Positions 1-10,087 of a stretch of DNA of 64,000 nucleotides are shown piece by piece. Numbering within the stretch: the stretch's first letter is position 1; each line of letters opens with the position of its first letter. Origin of the DNA: Skeletonema tropicum (taxonomy: Eukaryota > Bacillariophyta > Thalassiosirophyceae > Thalassiosirales > Thalassiosiraceae); contig CM074129.1 in assembly GCA_037178625.1 (NCBI GenBank), positions 806,001 to 870,000 on the forward strand. Direction: 5' to 3'. The translations under genes were made by a program, and so were the position numbers. The notes beneath the pieces are model-generated. The model saw only the letters and a list, made by a program, of their open reading frames with translations. It was not told the origin of the DNA and did no database searches.

Positions 1-616
1 TAGTTGTGTTTATGACCGTACTGTGCTGTCTTGACTGTTCAATGCGTCGTTGCGAAAATTTAACAGTAAGTTGAATATATGGTATAGATTGGATTCGTAA
101 GTTTTCGCAACGGTCTACCGAATGATGCCGTTGTTATTGGTGGTTATGATGGTAACTTCCTCGATGCTATTGCAGCGCAAATTAAAAAAAAGTCGTGGTG
201 CTGCTTGTTATTTTTGTACGTAAGACGGTATGTTATGTGACTGTACATTAGTTTACAAGTAAAAAAATTTAACACGGGATGCGCGATGTGAAATCGGTGT
301 GGGACTCTGCACATGCACACCGATTTCACATCGCGCATCCCGTGTTAAATTTTTTTACTTGTAAACTAATGTACAGTCACATAACATACCGTCTTACGTA
401 CAAAAATAACAAGCAGCACCACGACTTTTTTTTAATTTGCGCTGCAATAGCATCGAGGAAGTTACCATCATAACCACCAATAACAACGGCATCATTCGGT
501 AGACCGTTGCGAAAACTTACGAATCCAATCTATACCATATATTCAACTTACTGTTAAATTTTCGCAACGACGCATTGAACAGTCAAGACAGCACAGTACG
601 GTCATAAACACAACTA
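1..616. repeat. 301-bp-arm inverted repeat (palindrome) at the window edge
   Basis: Bases 1-301 are the reverse complement of 316-616 (paired positions sum to 617), with a 14-base unpaired centre at 302-315. I saw no mismatch in the stretches I compared, including an eight-base A/T run in both arms. The left arm reaches base 1, so the palindrome may continue outside the window. The right arm is the left end of the TIR element at 301-2231, so the simplest reading is two head-to-head element copies, the left one lacking its outermost ~15 bases. A fold-back assembly artefact is the main alternative. Confidence 0.9.
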
Positions 617-657
617 CCCTGCACACCTCGCCATCTTTTTTCAACACAACGAGCGCA

Positions 658-1623
658 ATGGAGACAATCAACGTCAAAGATTGTCCACGAGAAAAACCCG
701 AATTATTATTAGCGGGTATGCTATTGTATATATGCAAGTACTCAATGATTTCCCATTGGTACCGCATCTGGGATCGTGATGAGGACAACCCTCCACCGGA
801 AGTACGTCAAATCATGGACGCCGACAAGTTGGGAAATATTTTACAATTGAACAAATTATCATTACAAAAATTCGCTGGAATAGACGATGACCTCTGGATA
901 TGGGTATTAGAACAATGTAAGTTGGTGAAAGTAAATGCAGCTGATAAAGTCATCTGTGCAGGCGCTGATAAATGGAAAGCATTTTTTGAGGAACACACGA
1001 TTGATGCAGAGGTCGTCTCCGCCGCACCATTGAAATCAAGTACGCGGTGGTACATTCGTCTAGGACGAAAAACAGATAAGTGGGAAAAATGTTACCCCAG
1101 TGTATTAAAACAGGCGAATGACGGAAAGCTGTATCCGCCTCGTTGCCCAGGGATGGAAGTGATCGGTCGGAGAGTAAATGCAGAATTGCGTGTTTGGTAT
1201 GAGGAACAAAACTACCCCGAGGAAGATGACTGGGTCTGTGACGACACCTGCGAAAAAGACAACAATGATAATGTCGGCGACAATTTCAACAGCAACAAAT
1301 GCGCTGACAGCGAAGCTGCCAATCCACATGCAACAGAACGGCCTTCGGTGGGCAACACAAAGTTTCCACTTCTAGAAAAATATGGGTTGGCAGATCTTGA
1401 TTTGTCGGACAACGCAAGCAACGATTATTTCAAGCGTATCTTGGGGGAAATGGTGGCAAAGCAACAGCAACACACGGAAGAAAAGAATGTAATTGATTAT
1501 TTCCAACTGCAACAGAATACTACTACAACCGCAGTTACCATTCGTTCGCACAAGTCGGAGGAGGCATTCATGAGTTTTTCAAAAATGACATGGACGATGC
1601 AGTTGAAAAGCACCGCGCACTAA
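658..1623 (+). CDS. Uncharacterised transposon-borne protein, 321 aa
   Basis: I do not recognise this protein. It starts at an ATG 42 bases beyond the palindrome and has balanced composition, with Trp/Tyr-rich segments (around residues 30-45 and 125-145) and an acidic, Asn-rich stretch near 200-215. It reads like a genuine globular N-terminal half followed by a linker. It is the main ORF of the TIR element. Near its end the reading appears to pass into another frame: 1566-1916 in that frame continues as a charged helical region without a break, overlapping the last codons here. The T and A runs near 1573-1586 are a likely indel site; an unrecognised intron is the alternative. It could be a DNA-binding accessory protein or a degraded transposase. 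Confidence 0.5.
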   Translation: METINVKDCPREKPELLLAGMLLYICKYSMISHWYRIWDRDEDNPPPEVRQIMDADKLGNILQLNKLSLQKFAGIDDDLWIWVLEQCKLVKVNAADKVICAGADKWKAFFEEHTIDAEVVSAAPLKSSTRWYIRLGRKTDKWEKCYPSVLKQANDGKLYPPRCPGMEVIGRRVNAELRVWYEEQNYPEEDDWVCDDTCEKDNNDNVGDNFNSNKCADSEAANPHATERPSVGNTKFPLLEKYGLADLDLSDNASNDYFKRILGEMVAKQQQHTEEKNVIDYFQLQQNTTTTAVTIRSHKSEEAFMSFSKMTWTMQLKSTAH

Positions 1624-1916
1624 GGGCACAAGTTGACGACAATGATGATACACCAAAGCTTCATTATGCAGCAGATCATGGACTTGAAACTCTTGAGACA
1701 CACCCTGACTTGTTTCTGATGATTGAGGAATGGGTAGAACAGTTCCATCAAACGGAAAGGAAGAGAGTGGAGGAGAGATGCAGGTTTGTCAAAGACGCAG
1801 ATAAACATGCAGAAGCCGTTGGGAAGAAGAGAGCGAGTCAGAACAATGAAGATATCATGGCAAAAACTAGAGATACGAAGAGGCCACGAGGAAAGTACAA
1901 ACAAAATAACGAATAA
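1590..1916 (+). CDS. Charged C-terminal fragment of the transposon protein, 108 aa
   Basis: This frame overlaps the end of the 321-aa ORF by 34 bases in a different frame. It encodes an acidic/helical segment (MDDAVEKHRALRAQ, then a Glu/Lys/Arg-rich helix around residues 45-80) and a basic tail (KRPRGKYKQ) that could act as a nuclear localisation signal. In-frame open sequence extends upstream of the first Met to about 1566 with similar composition. I therefore think it was once the C-terminus of the same protein and was split by an indel. No catalytic motif is visible. Confidence 0.4.
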   Translation: MDDAVEKHRALRAQVDDNDDTPKLHYAADHGLETLETHPDLFLMIEEWVEQFHQTERKRVEERCRFVKDADKHAEAVGKKRASQNNEDIMAKTRDTKRPRGKYKQNNE

Positions 1917-2784
1917 TTGGTTGACATCGAGATTATACGAAGCGCTGAAAATTTAGGCATTAATAGAGCATGGCATCCGGCACCTGTTTTGGGTATCAAT
2001 TTCGATCGATGTCATGGATTGGATGTTGTATGGGACGTCGTATTGAGCTAGCGGGTGGCATGTTCATGGTGGAATCGGATCGGTTAGCTGTGAGAAAAAG
2101 GGGGCACTTAGGGGGGATAAAACCTAAACACGTAATATCTAGTAAGATTATCTATGTGACCCCCGAAAAGGGGGATGGTAGGAAATTTTTTTTTAACTAG
2201 TGGCGAAATTGGTGTGCATGTGCAGAGACCCTACCTTTTATTTTAGCAAAAATCTGCGCCGAGGCTAAACAAAATGCCATCAAAACCCCTCCTACGGCCG
2301 ATTTGCACCATGTTGATATCATCACCCACACAGCGCCAATAACAGCGACCAATAGCTTAAATTGTACATAATACCTATATGAATAAAAGTGCTGCGGCTT
2401 TCTGCTGCAGCTGTTGAGCTCACTCCATAAAAAAAATATTTATTATTTTGTTAGTAAATTTACATGATAGTGTAATGACATTAGTTTCACTCTCCCTTCA
2501 TGATTCCCTTTGATAAATATAGGCTCAAACTGTTATATATATGATAGTATAAAGCTGTTTTATTGTTTAGGGCGTTAAATTCCATCGTTTATTGGTTGAT
2601 TGTTGTGGTGACTGTTTTTTCATGTACATAACTTGTGCACATGTTATGTTGGTGGTGTTTTGGGAGCATGGGGGGCCTGTATTATTCCCTCCAAGTAGTA
2701 GAATTATTAGTTCATATCATGGTTGGTTGAGGAGAGGCGCTGGGGGGTTGTTATTATTGTTTGTCTCTCCACATGAACACCACT

Positions 2785-3085
2785 AAGGTGAAGGGTCAAA
2801 AAGTGCCAAAAAACAGGTGACAGGTGTTGTGTTATTATTCCATTAGTTCCACTTTGTTGACGTTACCCTGCCACTGAGACCTCGCCATGGGTGTTATATG
2901 ATGGATGCACCTTCAATTCTTGGTAGATATCGTTGCATATGGAGTGTAGAGTGGACACAACTGTGTTGAAGGTGCCAAAAGTGCCCCAAAAATCAGTGTT
3001 GTGTTAATATTTCCATTAATGCCGCTTTTTCGATGTTACCCTGCCACCAAGACCTCGCCATGGGTATTAGGTAATGATTGCACCG
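2785..3085. repeat. Two diverged direct repeats, ~125 bp each, period ~180 bp
   Basis: About 2785-2910 and 2967-3085 share an ordered series of blocks: AAGTGCC..AAAAA.CAG, TGTTGTGTTA.TATT, CCATTA.T.CC.CTTT, GTTACCCTGCCAC, and GACCTCGCCATGGGT, followed by ATGAT..CACC. Divergence is roughly 20 percent with small indels. The sequence is non-coding or relic coding. Confidence 0.75.
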
Positions 3086-3596
3086 CCGGTTGTTGGGGAG
3101 TATGATGGTTTATTGAGCGTAGAGTCGAATATGCCGTCGTCGACGATCTCGGCACCCTCCGTCGAGACCATGGTAATGGTGTTATTAAGCGTAGTCTTAG
3201 CCATTCCCCCGCCAATGCAGGGCGCAAACGCTGACATATGCCCTTTAGAACAATAACGCAAAATGTTCGAACACGGCTTGCCGATCTGGGGATGCTATGT
3301 TGAAAGATGCTGTAGGATGGGTTTCACCGTAGTAAGATCACTAACAAAATGGATGAGCAAAATTGCAAAACCTCGACACAGGACACAGCCGGTAGCTCCT
3401 CAAACAACTAGTAATTTGTTAGATGCCCCTCAACTAAATCTGTAAAATAGTGTAGGGTCTCAGCACTTGTGCTGAGTCCTCCAAGTGACTCAGACAGGTG
3501 TCTGAAGATCTTATGTAGGGTGGTTTTAGTAGTTCAGAAGTAGATCCACATCTTGAGTGTCAACGTATCACACTCATAATTACAGGCCACCATAGT

Positions 3597-3850
3597 GAAA
3601 ATCTGAAGGGATAGAAACCATTTCCTTTCAGATTTTTTGCCCTTCAGGTTTGCATTCGCTACATACGTTTTAGCAAGCAAGTTAGAGCCGCTTCATACGA
3701 GTCTATTCTCATTCCAAAAAGCAAGCAAGGTAAGGCCAACATAGGTCAAAACTGAGAAGGATAAAACCATACCCTTTCCAGATTCATGACGCTTCAGGTT
3801 TGCATTCGCTTCCAACAACAAGTTAGAGCCGCTTCGGAGCGTTCGTTCTC
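3597..3850. repeat. Two diverged direct repeats, ~115-130 bp
   Basis: About 3597-3727 and 3748-3863 share the blocks AAGGATA.AACCAT, CCTTTCAGATT (CCTTTCCAGATT in copy 2), CTTCAGGTTTGCATTCGCT, CAAGTTAGAGCCGCTTC and TTCTCAT.CCAA.AAG in the same order and orientation. There is no ORF of note, and the function is unknown. Confidence 0.75.
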
Positions 3851-4104
3851 ATGCCAACAAGAATAATTGTCCAAGACCCATTTCGGGGGGGCTACGCTAG
3901 CGGACCAGCAGCCGAGCTGGTCCGGTCTCTAGTACTCTCTAGCTATCCAAGTAAGTAAGTATTGAGATAGGCATCAGAAAATGTCTGTCGCAGCGGTTCC
4001 ACCATCGATGAAAAATGACAATGACAAAAATCTTGAGTGACGTACACCTCACCTCCTCACTCCTCGCACTGTGTGTTGCTAAGTATTGGCAGAAAGTAGG
4101 CGTG

Positions 4105-4303
4105 CCGGGATAGTGGGCGCTTTTCATGGTATGTTGTGGGCGGCGCCCACGTGGGGCCCACAACTACACATAATCAGGTACAAATGAGCTCAAAATACCC
4201 AAATATTACCATTTTATCGACCAAAAATCCCCAATATTCCCCTGTCAAGCCTCTCCTTAAACCATGGTGTGTTGTGGGCACACCCACGCGCCCACTATCC
4301 CGG
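4105..4303. mobile_element. Small (~200 bp) TIR element, MITE-like
   Basis: The 16-base ends CCGGGATAGTGGGCGC (4105-4120) and its exact reverse complement (4288-4303) bound a 199-bp unit. Inside each end lies another GTGGGC...GCCCAC palindrome and a directly repeated CATGGT.TGTTGTGGGC block (4125 and 4263 regions). Non-coding. No clean target duplication is visible, so the exact boundaries are uncertain. Confidence 0.6.
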
Positions 4304-4949
4304 TTTGCCTAGCAGAAAGATTCACCAGAGTCTACAATCTACAATCCTTTACTGACGAAATAATAGAGGTGAGCCATGTGCACACGAGATGTGTTTCTAC
4401 ATGTATCTTTTGTTACCGGCCATGCCCATGCGGAGTATTTTGGCATTGGAATGATTTTTGGAGCATGAATAGATAGCAACCAAGAGCGGCGGCGACTATC
4501 AATGATGATGACATGTAATTTGGCCCTCGTACAATACCCGTCGCTCTAAAGCGAAGATGATATATTGCTTGTACAAAAGTTGAAACGAAACCACGCCGCA
4601 TGGATGCCGAAAGTCGAAAGTCTCTCGCCCGCTTTGGATCGAATGAATCATCTGAAATCACGCAATAATAACGAAACATCATAAGATCGTAATATGAACG
4701 CTGGATGACTCTGTACATCATAACATGCACTCTTTCATTATCATCGTGTATATATGAATGTTGCACTGAGCTGACGCAAATCTTGTCTTTCAAAAACTAC
4801 TTGCTTCGTCTTACTTCTCAGGTCCAAAATAATCCAGTGTTACCACTACACACTACATCAAATCAATATCAATAGAACTCCATACATAATAGATATCTTC
4901 AGACAAGTCAAGCTATCTCAACATCATTACTACCAACCGACCGCCAACC

Positions 4950-5684
4950 ATGCCCCAACACACACCAATAATCATCATTATCCTCACTATCGCTGTCGCA
5001 ACACTCTTTCTACTCATCACCTTCAAAAGTCCTGAACTCATAGGATTCACGCACGGACCCTCCGCTCAACTCTTTGCAACCAAACAACAACAATTCATTC
5101 AATCGAAATTGAATCTCCTGCGAGCAACAACATCAACATCAACAACAACAGCAGCAGCAACGTCATGGGCGAACCGAATTCAAACTGCAGCGTCATATTA
5201 TCAAATCTACAATCCACATTATGAATCGGCCTACTTATATCAACAGAAACAGAATGATAATACAACATACGTGTGTATACTACGTGATGCAGGTGTGTTT
5301 GCGGCCATGGTGGGAGTGTTACGTGCGCAACAGAAACAGGAACAGAAACAAACACAGAGGATTATTAATTGTATTTATCAATTAGTAATGACAGTAGCAC
5401 TGTTCATTCTACCAGGTATGCTTGGACAAGTATTCATTTCCAAGACAATACCCATTGAGATGGTCATCCTGTGGAACCATTTCGATAGTACTGATGCTGC
5501 CAATACCAATAATAATGATGATGTGTCGTCAATATTGAGTAGAATTCTGGAAGGGATCGTGTATGTGGGATATTGTTCATTGAAGAGTGTAGTATTGGGG
5601 ATTGGAAGTGTGATGTATGAGTTGAAAGTTGTTGGAGTGGCTCTTGTGTTTGTTGCGGCGTTTGTTGTTGGGGATGGAGCTTGA
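4950..5684 (+). CDS. Hypothetical membrane protein, 244 aa
   Basis: A single-exon ORF with a good eukaryotic start context (CCAACCATG). It has a hydrophobic N-terminal segment (residues ~6-25, Ile/Leu/Val-rich) that could be a signal anchor, then a polar Gln/Thr/Ser/Ala-rich region (~45-75). A second hydrophobic helix lies at ~138-160, and a long hydrophobic C-terminal stretch at ~200-240 could be one or two membrane segments. Residues 105-125 are Gln-rich. I do not recognise a family. Three or four membrane segments suggest an ER, plastid-envelope or other membrane protein. It is isolated, with no close neighbour. Confidence 0.6.
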   Translation: MPQHTPIIIIILTIAVATLFLLITFKSPELIGFTHGPSAQLFATKQQQFIQSKLNLLRATTSTSTTTAAATSWANRIQTAASYYQIYNPHYESAYLYQQKQNDNTTYVCILRDAGVFAAMVGVLRAQQKQEQKQTQRIINCIYQLVMTVALFILPGMLGQVFISKTIPIEMVILWNHFDSTDAANTNNNDDVSSILSRILEGIVYVGYCSLKSVVLGIGSVMYELKVVGVALVFVAAFVVGDGA

Positions 5685-6290
5685 ATGATATATAGATATA
5701 TAGTGAGGATGAATGAAGCATAATACTATGTAATGTGCGTGCAGTGCAGTGGAGTGTATATAAGTATGACAACTGTCGTGTTGTGTTGATGGGAGAGATT
5801 TGTTACCTTAGATTTACCGTCTCCTCCTGCAATAGAGTTCCCATAGAATGACAGCACAGAAAGTCTACCTTGTTTTAGCAATTCTACACAATTTGATAAC
5901 CAATATTGATGGGCACAGCTGTGTGTACTAATACAAATCTATTGATGGATGCGATGTATCTACATACTCACGAATTAGACAAATTTCTATATTGTTTATA
6001 CTATATCTTACTTTGCAGCTTAGCCGTTTCAAAAAGTTTTTGTGTACACCAACGAAACAAATAATATACAGTGCAATTTTTCACCACTTGACAAATATAC
6101 ATTCATATATATATATGAGAGTTTAAAACGAGAGAATAGCGGGTGTTTCGAGAGGCAGCTTCTTGAGAGAGAGAGAGGTCTTTGTGTGGTTGATATTCCC
6201 AAGCGGTTAAGATGGAATGTTGGAGGGAGCAATATCTATGTAGCAAGGAGGCAAGTAAGTAGTACTCTAGAGTAGCAGCCTCTGTCTCTT
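5685..6290. other. Intergenic, no feature seen
   Basis: AT-rich spacer between a plus-strand gene and the 3' end of the minus-strand gene at 6291. It contains short GA and TA dinucleotide runs (around 6105-6180). No ORF I would support. Confidence 0.5.
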
Positions 6291-7349
6291 TTAGCTAGCA
6301 AGCAGTTCCTCCTCCTCCTCCTCCTCCTCCTCCTCTTCTTCTTCATCATCTTCTTCATCTTTCGAGTCCACCTGCTGAATAGGGACAAACCCAACAACAG
6401 ATTGCCGTCGTCGTACAGACTCATCATCCACTGCTGTTATTTGTTGTCCCATAGTAGCATCAAAATGACTACTACTGCCTCGATAGTAATGACTGTTGTC
6501 CGTTGTTGTTGTTTCTGCAGAAACACGAGTAGTAGTAGGAAGATACGGAAATAACGTTGTTGTTGTTTGTTGACTATGTCTCATTTGTAAATTGATTCGA
6601 GGTATGGGAGGCAACATTGCTTCATTTGGGTTGGCTTGATTATTTATTGACAGTGAGAGTAATGGAGCATTATCATCGTCATCATTATCATCATTTGCTG
6701 TACTTATCAAATGAGAAGACTGCTGCCGCTGCCTCTGCCGCCGCTGAGGAAGAAGTGACTCGGGTGGAAGAAATCTCGAGGAGAGTGACGGTATCGACAA
6801 AGCCGAAGAATCCTGATATAATTCTGCTGATATTGATTCAGCGGATAATGGTGGTGGAGGGTGATAATTGTCGTTGTTGTTTGTGGTGACAATGTCAAGG
6901 CTGTCGGTTCTTCCGCGAGGTCGTGGTGGTGGAGTTGTAGGTGAGGGCTTTCTGGCATTTACATCTTCGGGCAGTGGTGATTGATATCGTCTTGCTGGGC
7001 GCGTAGTGGTTTCGACGACCTCTTGATGGGCTGATGATGATGGCTGTTTCACATGGATGTCTTCTTCTTGACTCGAGCTCATGCTGGCATCGATCGTCAT
7101 GACCTTATCCACCTCCATCATGTCGGTATCATCATCTTCATCATCATCGTTCTTCTTCTTGGTGACATCATCCACCACAAAGGCGTCAAGCGCATACTGT
7201 GGACGAAGATGCAAGAAATTGATAATACAGCTACTGCATCCAATTTCATCGTCTGGAACAACTGTCGATTCCGAAGACGATGTTGCATCGCTTGGCTTTC
7301 TTGCTAGGGTATCGTTCTTCATTGGGCGGGGATGAAGAGGCGGCAACAT
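6291..7349 (-). CDS. Hypothetical low-complexity acidic protein, 352 aa
   Basis: A single open frame from an ATG at 7349. The protein is mostly disordered: a Ser/Asp/Glu-rich first 110 residues with a DDDEDDD patch, a Pro/Arg-rich central part (~135-160), Gln/Arg-rich residues ~200-215, Thr-rich segments, and a C-terminal run of about 15 glutamates encoded by a CTC/CTT triplet repeat on the plus strand (6307-6345). Low-complexity but consistently open for 1 kb, with composition typical of nuclear or regulatory proteins. I recognise no domain. The poly-Glu tract should be length-polymorphic. Partly antisense ORFs on the plus strand are treated as shadows. Confidence 0.55.
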   Translation of the reverse strand: MLPPLHPRPMKNDTLARKPSDATSSSESTVVPDDEIGCSSCIINFLHLRPQYALDAFVVDDVTKKKNDDDEDDDTDMMEVDKVMTIDASMSSSQEEDIHVKQPSSSAHQEVVETTTRPARRYQSPLPEDVNARKPSPTTPPPRPRGRTDSLDIVTTNNNDNYHPPPPLSAESISAELYQDSSALSIPSLSSRFLPPESLLPQRRQRQRQQSSHLISTANDDNDDDDNAPLLSLSINNQANPNEAMLPPIPRINLQMRHSQQTTTTLFPYLPTTTRVSAETTTTDNSHYYRGSSSHFDATMGQQITAVDDESVRRRQSVVGFVPIQQVDSKDEEDDEEEEEEEEEEEEELLAS

Positions 7350-8602
7350 TCAATTAAATAGTCGAGCACTTCGGAAGTAGTAAGGTGCGTGTAAGCTACT
7401 TATGTTGGGATGCTATCATGATGTGCATTCGGATGCCCACGATGCCACGTATTGTATTGTGTAGGAGTAGTACTAAACTCTTCGTTTGGTCATACCTCAT
7501 GGTACAGGACTCAATCGCAAGACCCCATCCAGTCACCGCCAATATTTGCGCAGTTGCATGTGCAGTTGCATGCGTTGATTATGGCCGTTTAGGGCATGGG
7601 GTCATTCGCGATGTGATGAAAATGGGTGTGATAGAGTCCTGAAACGGTTGAAATGCACCAAATTTGTCGAGAGGGAGATTTTTCTGGCAGTCCCAGAGGT
7701 CGGCGGCAAGTTTAATTACAGAGCAAGAGCGACGCACATGGTGGAGACACATAAGTAGATCGATATCCAAGCTTCTTCAGAAGGCTAGAGTTATACCCGT
7801 CCTCGGAGCGGCTCTAGTCCCATATTCGTGACTCACAGCGTTAGGAGTAAGAAGCTTGTTCCCGCCGCCGCACGCACAATAGATAAATAACATAATTATG
7901 AGTATCACGTACTTATCACCTTGTTCCTTGTTCCGTTTTACGACAGTTAGTAGTACGCCATAGCGTACCAAAAAACACCCATCTTTGTGCTAATAATAAC
8001 ACTACTTCCGCTGCAGTAATAGCATAAATCACCATAGCAATCTTGTTAGGAATGATTTTAGCTTTCGTTTGATGCCCCATTTATGTTTATAGCCCTAGTA
8101 TTCTGCTCACTACGCACATCCATATAACCAGTGTGTAACCCGATCTGCGAGTTTTTCCATATTTTTGTGCTCCGGTGGCAATGAATTACATAAAATGATC
8201 TGATAACATTGATAACAGCATCGGAAGAAGTGAAAGCTATTGCAAACATTATGCCCCTCTCACATGTGAAGACGACTCCAGTGTTGAGACCACAGACAAT
8301 GAGATTAGCGTAGTAAATGATGTAACGAAGATCAATGAGTGAACCGGGCCCTGGACACTCAAAGCTTGCTAATATTGACTGCGCTATTGTAGTTGCATTG
8401 ACAAACAAATTGTATTATATTAAAAAGGCAGCTAAGTAGCTTCTAACGCTCGAGCTACAGCGAGCGATCTATTTCTACTTTGTGTGACGCATTAGTCTCG
8501 ATTGTCGGAATGTGTCTCAAACCGCATCTCAAATGCGCGAATGCCTACGATAACACACATGGCTATCTCGACACTCCTTCTCATTGCGCAATCTAGTGCT
8601 AA
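7350..8602. other. Intergenic with transposon-related scraps
   Basis: No supportable gene. A 116-codon minus-strand frame at 8058-8408 has no recognisable domain and overlaps the 35-bp segment (8247-8281) that is homologous to the flanks of the TIR element at 11130-11646, so I treat it as chance or relic sequence. Confidence 0.45.
8247..8281. other. Paralogous empty insertion site of the 11130-11646 element
   Basis: The first 20 bases match 11110-11129 with one mismatch, and 8263-8281 match 11647-11665 exactly. Here the two flanks are joined with a single CATG, whereas at 11.1-11.6 kb the CATG is doubled and a 517-bp element lies between. This is what an unoccupied copy of the target looks like. 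Confidence 0.75.
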
Positions 8603-8932
8603 TCACCAGCCGCACAATCTCTTCCAAAGGTATTCAAACACAACCTTTGACAAACCCTTGGTGAAGATATCACCAAATCGTTCGTGCGTATCAACGTCTA
8701 CCACCTTGATACCACGACGAAAAAGCAACTCCCTGAACCAAATAGTCTCAATGTAAAAGTGATAAAACTTGGAACGAGGAGTGTATTCAAGAGGAAGAGT
8801 ATTCGCTAAAGCGATAGCTCCACTTTCATCCTGTTCGGTAGCCCATGGTTTTTTACTAGCGATTTTCACGTAGATGTTGACACACCGTGAGACAGCAATA
8901 CCCTTTATATCGGCTGCTGGCAATGGAATCAC
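8603..8932 (-). pseudogene. Ty1/copia retrotransposon relic (RNase H C-terminus)
   Basis: The minus-strand frame ends like a copia Pol polyprotein. It has a DESGAIALAN block (usual form D.(Q/E)GAIALA.N), then SKFYHFYIETIWFRELL (usual form TKHIDIRYHFIRE), then GDIFTKGL and a terminal K-L-x-GW just before the stop. These are the end of the RNase H domain and the Pol C-terminus. Reverse transcriptase, integrase and LTRs are not recognisable nearby, so it is a short 3' fragment. Many substitutions at conserved places show it is dead. Copia elements are common in diatom genomes (family knowledge). Confidence 0.8.
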
Positions 8933-9552
8933 AGCATAATATTAGGCAGACTATTCACTACTACCCTGCTGAGAATAATACTGCTCTTGGAATCATTAAA
9001 ATCGGACTACTACAAGCGAAGTTCTGCTGGGTACTTGACAAAATTCAAAATTTAGCAAAATTTAGCTCTGGGGTACATAGCGTTAAAGCTAGTGAAATCA
9101 AAACAGAGCATACATCTACATCCTGCCTCCTACAATAACCTTTCTCCAGCCTTTCTCCTCTTCTTTCCCCTCCTTTCCCCTTCCTTTCTTTCCTCTCTTC
9201 ATGCAGCATTTCAGCTGATCAAAAATCAAAAATACACCCAGCCATAGCCCACAGCTATCAGATACATATCTGCTACTCAATTGACGCCTGTCAACTAACT
9301 AACAGTCCGTCAACTAAGTATGAAGGCCAGCCCGCCCTACCTTTAGCAGAATCATTTCAGAAAATAATACATTCAGCCGGAAATTCAACTCAAGTTGCAC
9401 GCCTGTGGTGTACTGAGATCCCACGTTGCTCTTCTGTAGAGGAGTTGAATTTGTGCGAAAAGGTTTTTGAAAAGGTCCCAAATAGCACCTTTTCACCCAC
9501 ATTTTTTAGCTTTTCGTGCATGTGCCGAGTTGCATTTTGGGTTGAATTTTTT

Positions 9553-10087
9553 GAGTTGAATAAGCCCAGACAGACCTCAAATCCGTCGGCCGGGCCCATT
9601 TTTTAGAGACCTCCACCATGACAGCCGCCTAATAAGCCCCTATATTTTGTTGTCAATAACTTTTACTATGATGGAGATATATACTTAACCATTGGTACTA
9701 ACCTGTAAAGTATGTTTAGGAGAGCATATGGTATCCAAGAATCGTGGTAATATCTTATTTTCTCGCCAAGATATGCATTTTGGGGTTTACTATGAGCTTG
9801 TCTAACTTTGTTGATGGACAAATTTGGCAGGCATGCCCATGCCATAGTAAACCCCAAAATGCATACCTCGGCGAGAAAATAAGATATTAATATGATTCTT
9901 GGATGCCATATAATCTACTGAACATACTCTAAAGGTCTTCATCACTGGTTTAGCATATATCTCTGTTATAGTAGAAATAAAATTTAAGTGTTAGTTAGGC
10001 GGCTGCCATGGTGGAGGTCTCTAAAAATTGGGCCCGGCCGACGAATTGGTGGCGGGAACGGAGACTGTCTGGGCTTATATTCAACTC
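9553..10087. mobile_element. ~535-bp fold-back (palindromic) element
   Basis: The left arm (9553 to ~9800) is mirrored by the right arm (~9840-10087) along most of its length. Paired blocks include GAGTTGAATAAGCCCAGACAG, GTCGGCCGGGCCCA, TTTTTAGAGACCTCCACCATG, CAGCCGCCTAA, and ATGCATTTTGGGGTTTACTATG near the centre (9773-9794 against 9843-9864, both exact). A ~48-base loop separates the arms, which carry small indels and substitutions. No ORF of significance. The structure fits a fold-back MITE or two head-to-head copies of a smaller element. Flanking duplication is not clear. Confidence 0.8.

Larger units (their letters stand above)
301..2231 (+). mobile_element. Putative DNA transposon with ~26-bp TIRs and two ORFs
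   Basis: The left end (301-326) begins GGGACTCTGCACATGCAC. The right end (2206-2231), read as reverse complement, begins GGGTCTCTGCACATGCAC. The match runs about 26 bp with two mismatches. Two same-strand ORFs (658-1623 and 1590-1916) lie inside; 1920-2205 has no convincing ORF. Target duplication cannot be read because the left flank is another copy's arm. A TIR starting GGG would suit a PIF/Harbinger-like element, but I see no DDE transposase signature, so the superfamily is open. Confidence 0.6.
2232..4949. other. Repeat-rich intergenic stretch
   Basis: No gene I can support between the TIR element and the gene at 4950. It holds two diverged direct repeats (2785-3085 and 3597-3850) and a small TIR element (4105-4303), listed separately. 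A minus-strand frame at 3067-3261 (64 aa) lies inside the second repeat unit and has protein-like composition. It has no recognisable motif and is probably a relic. Confidence 0.5.

Noticed and set aside
144..473. Two mirror-image 64-aa ORFs
   Set aside because: They are the same sequence read in each arm of the palindrome.
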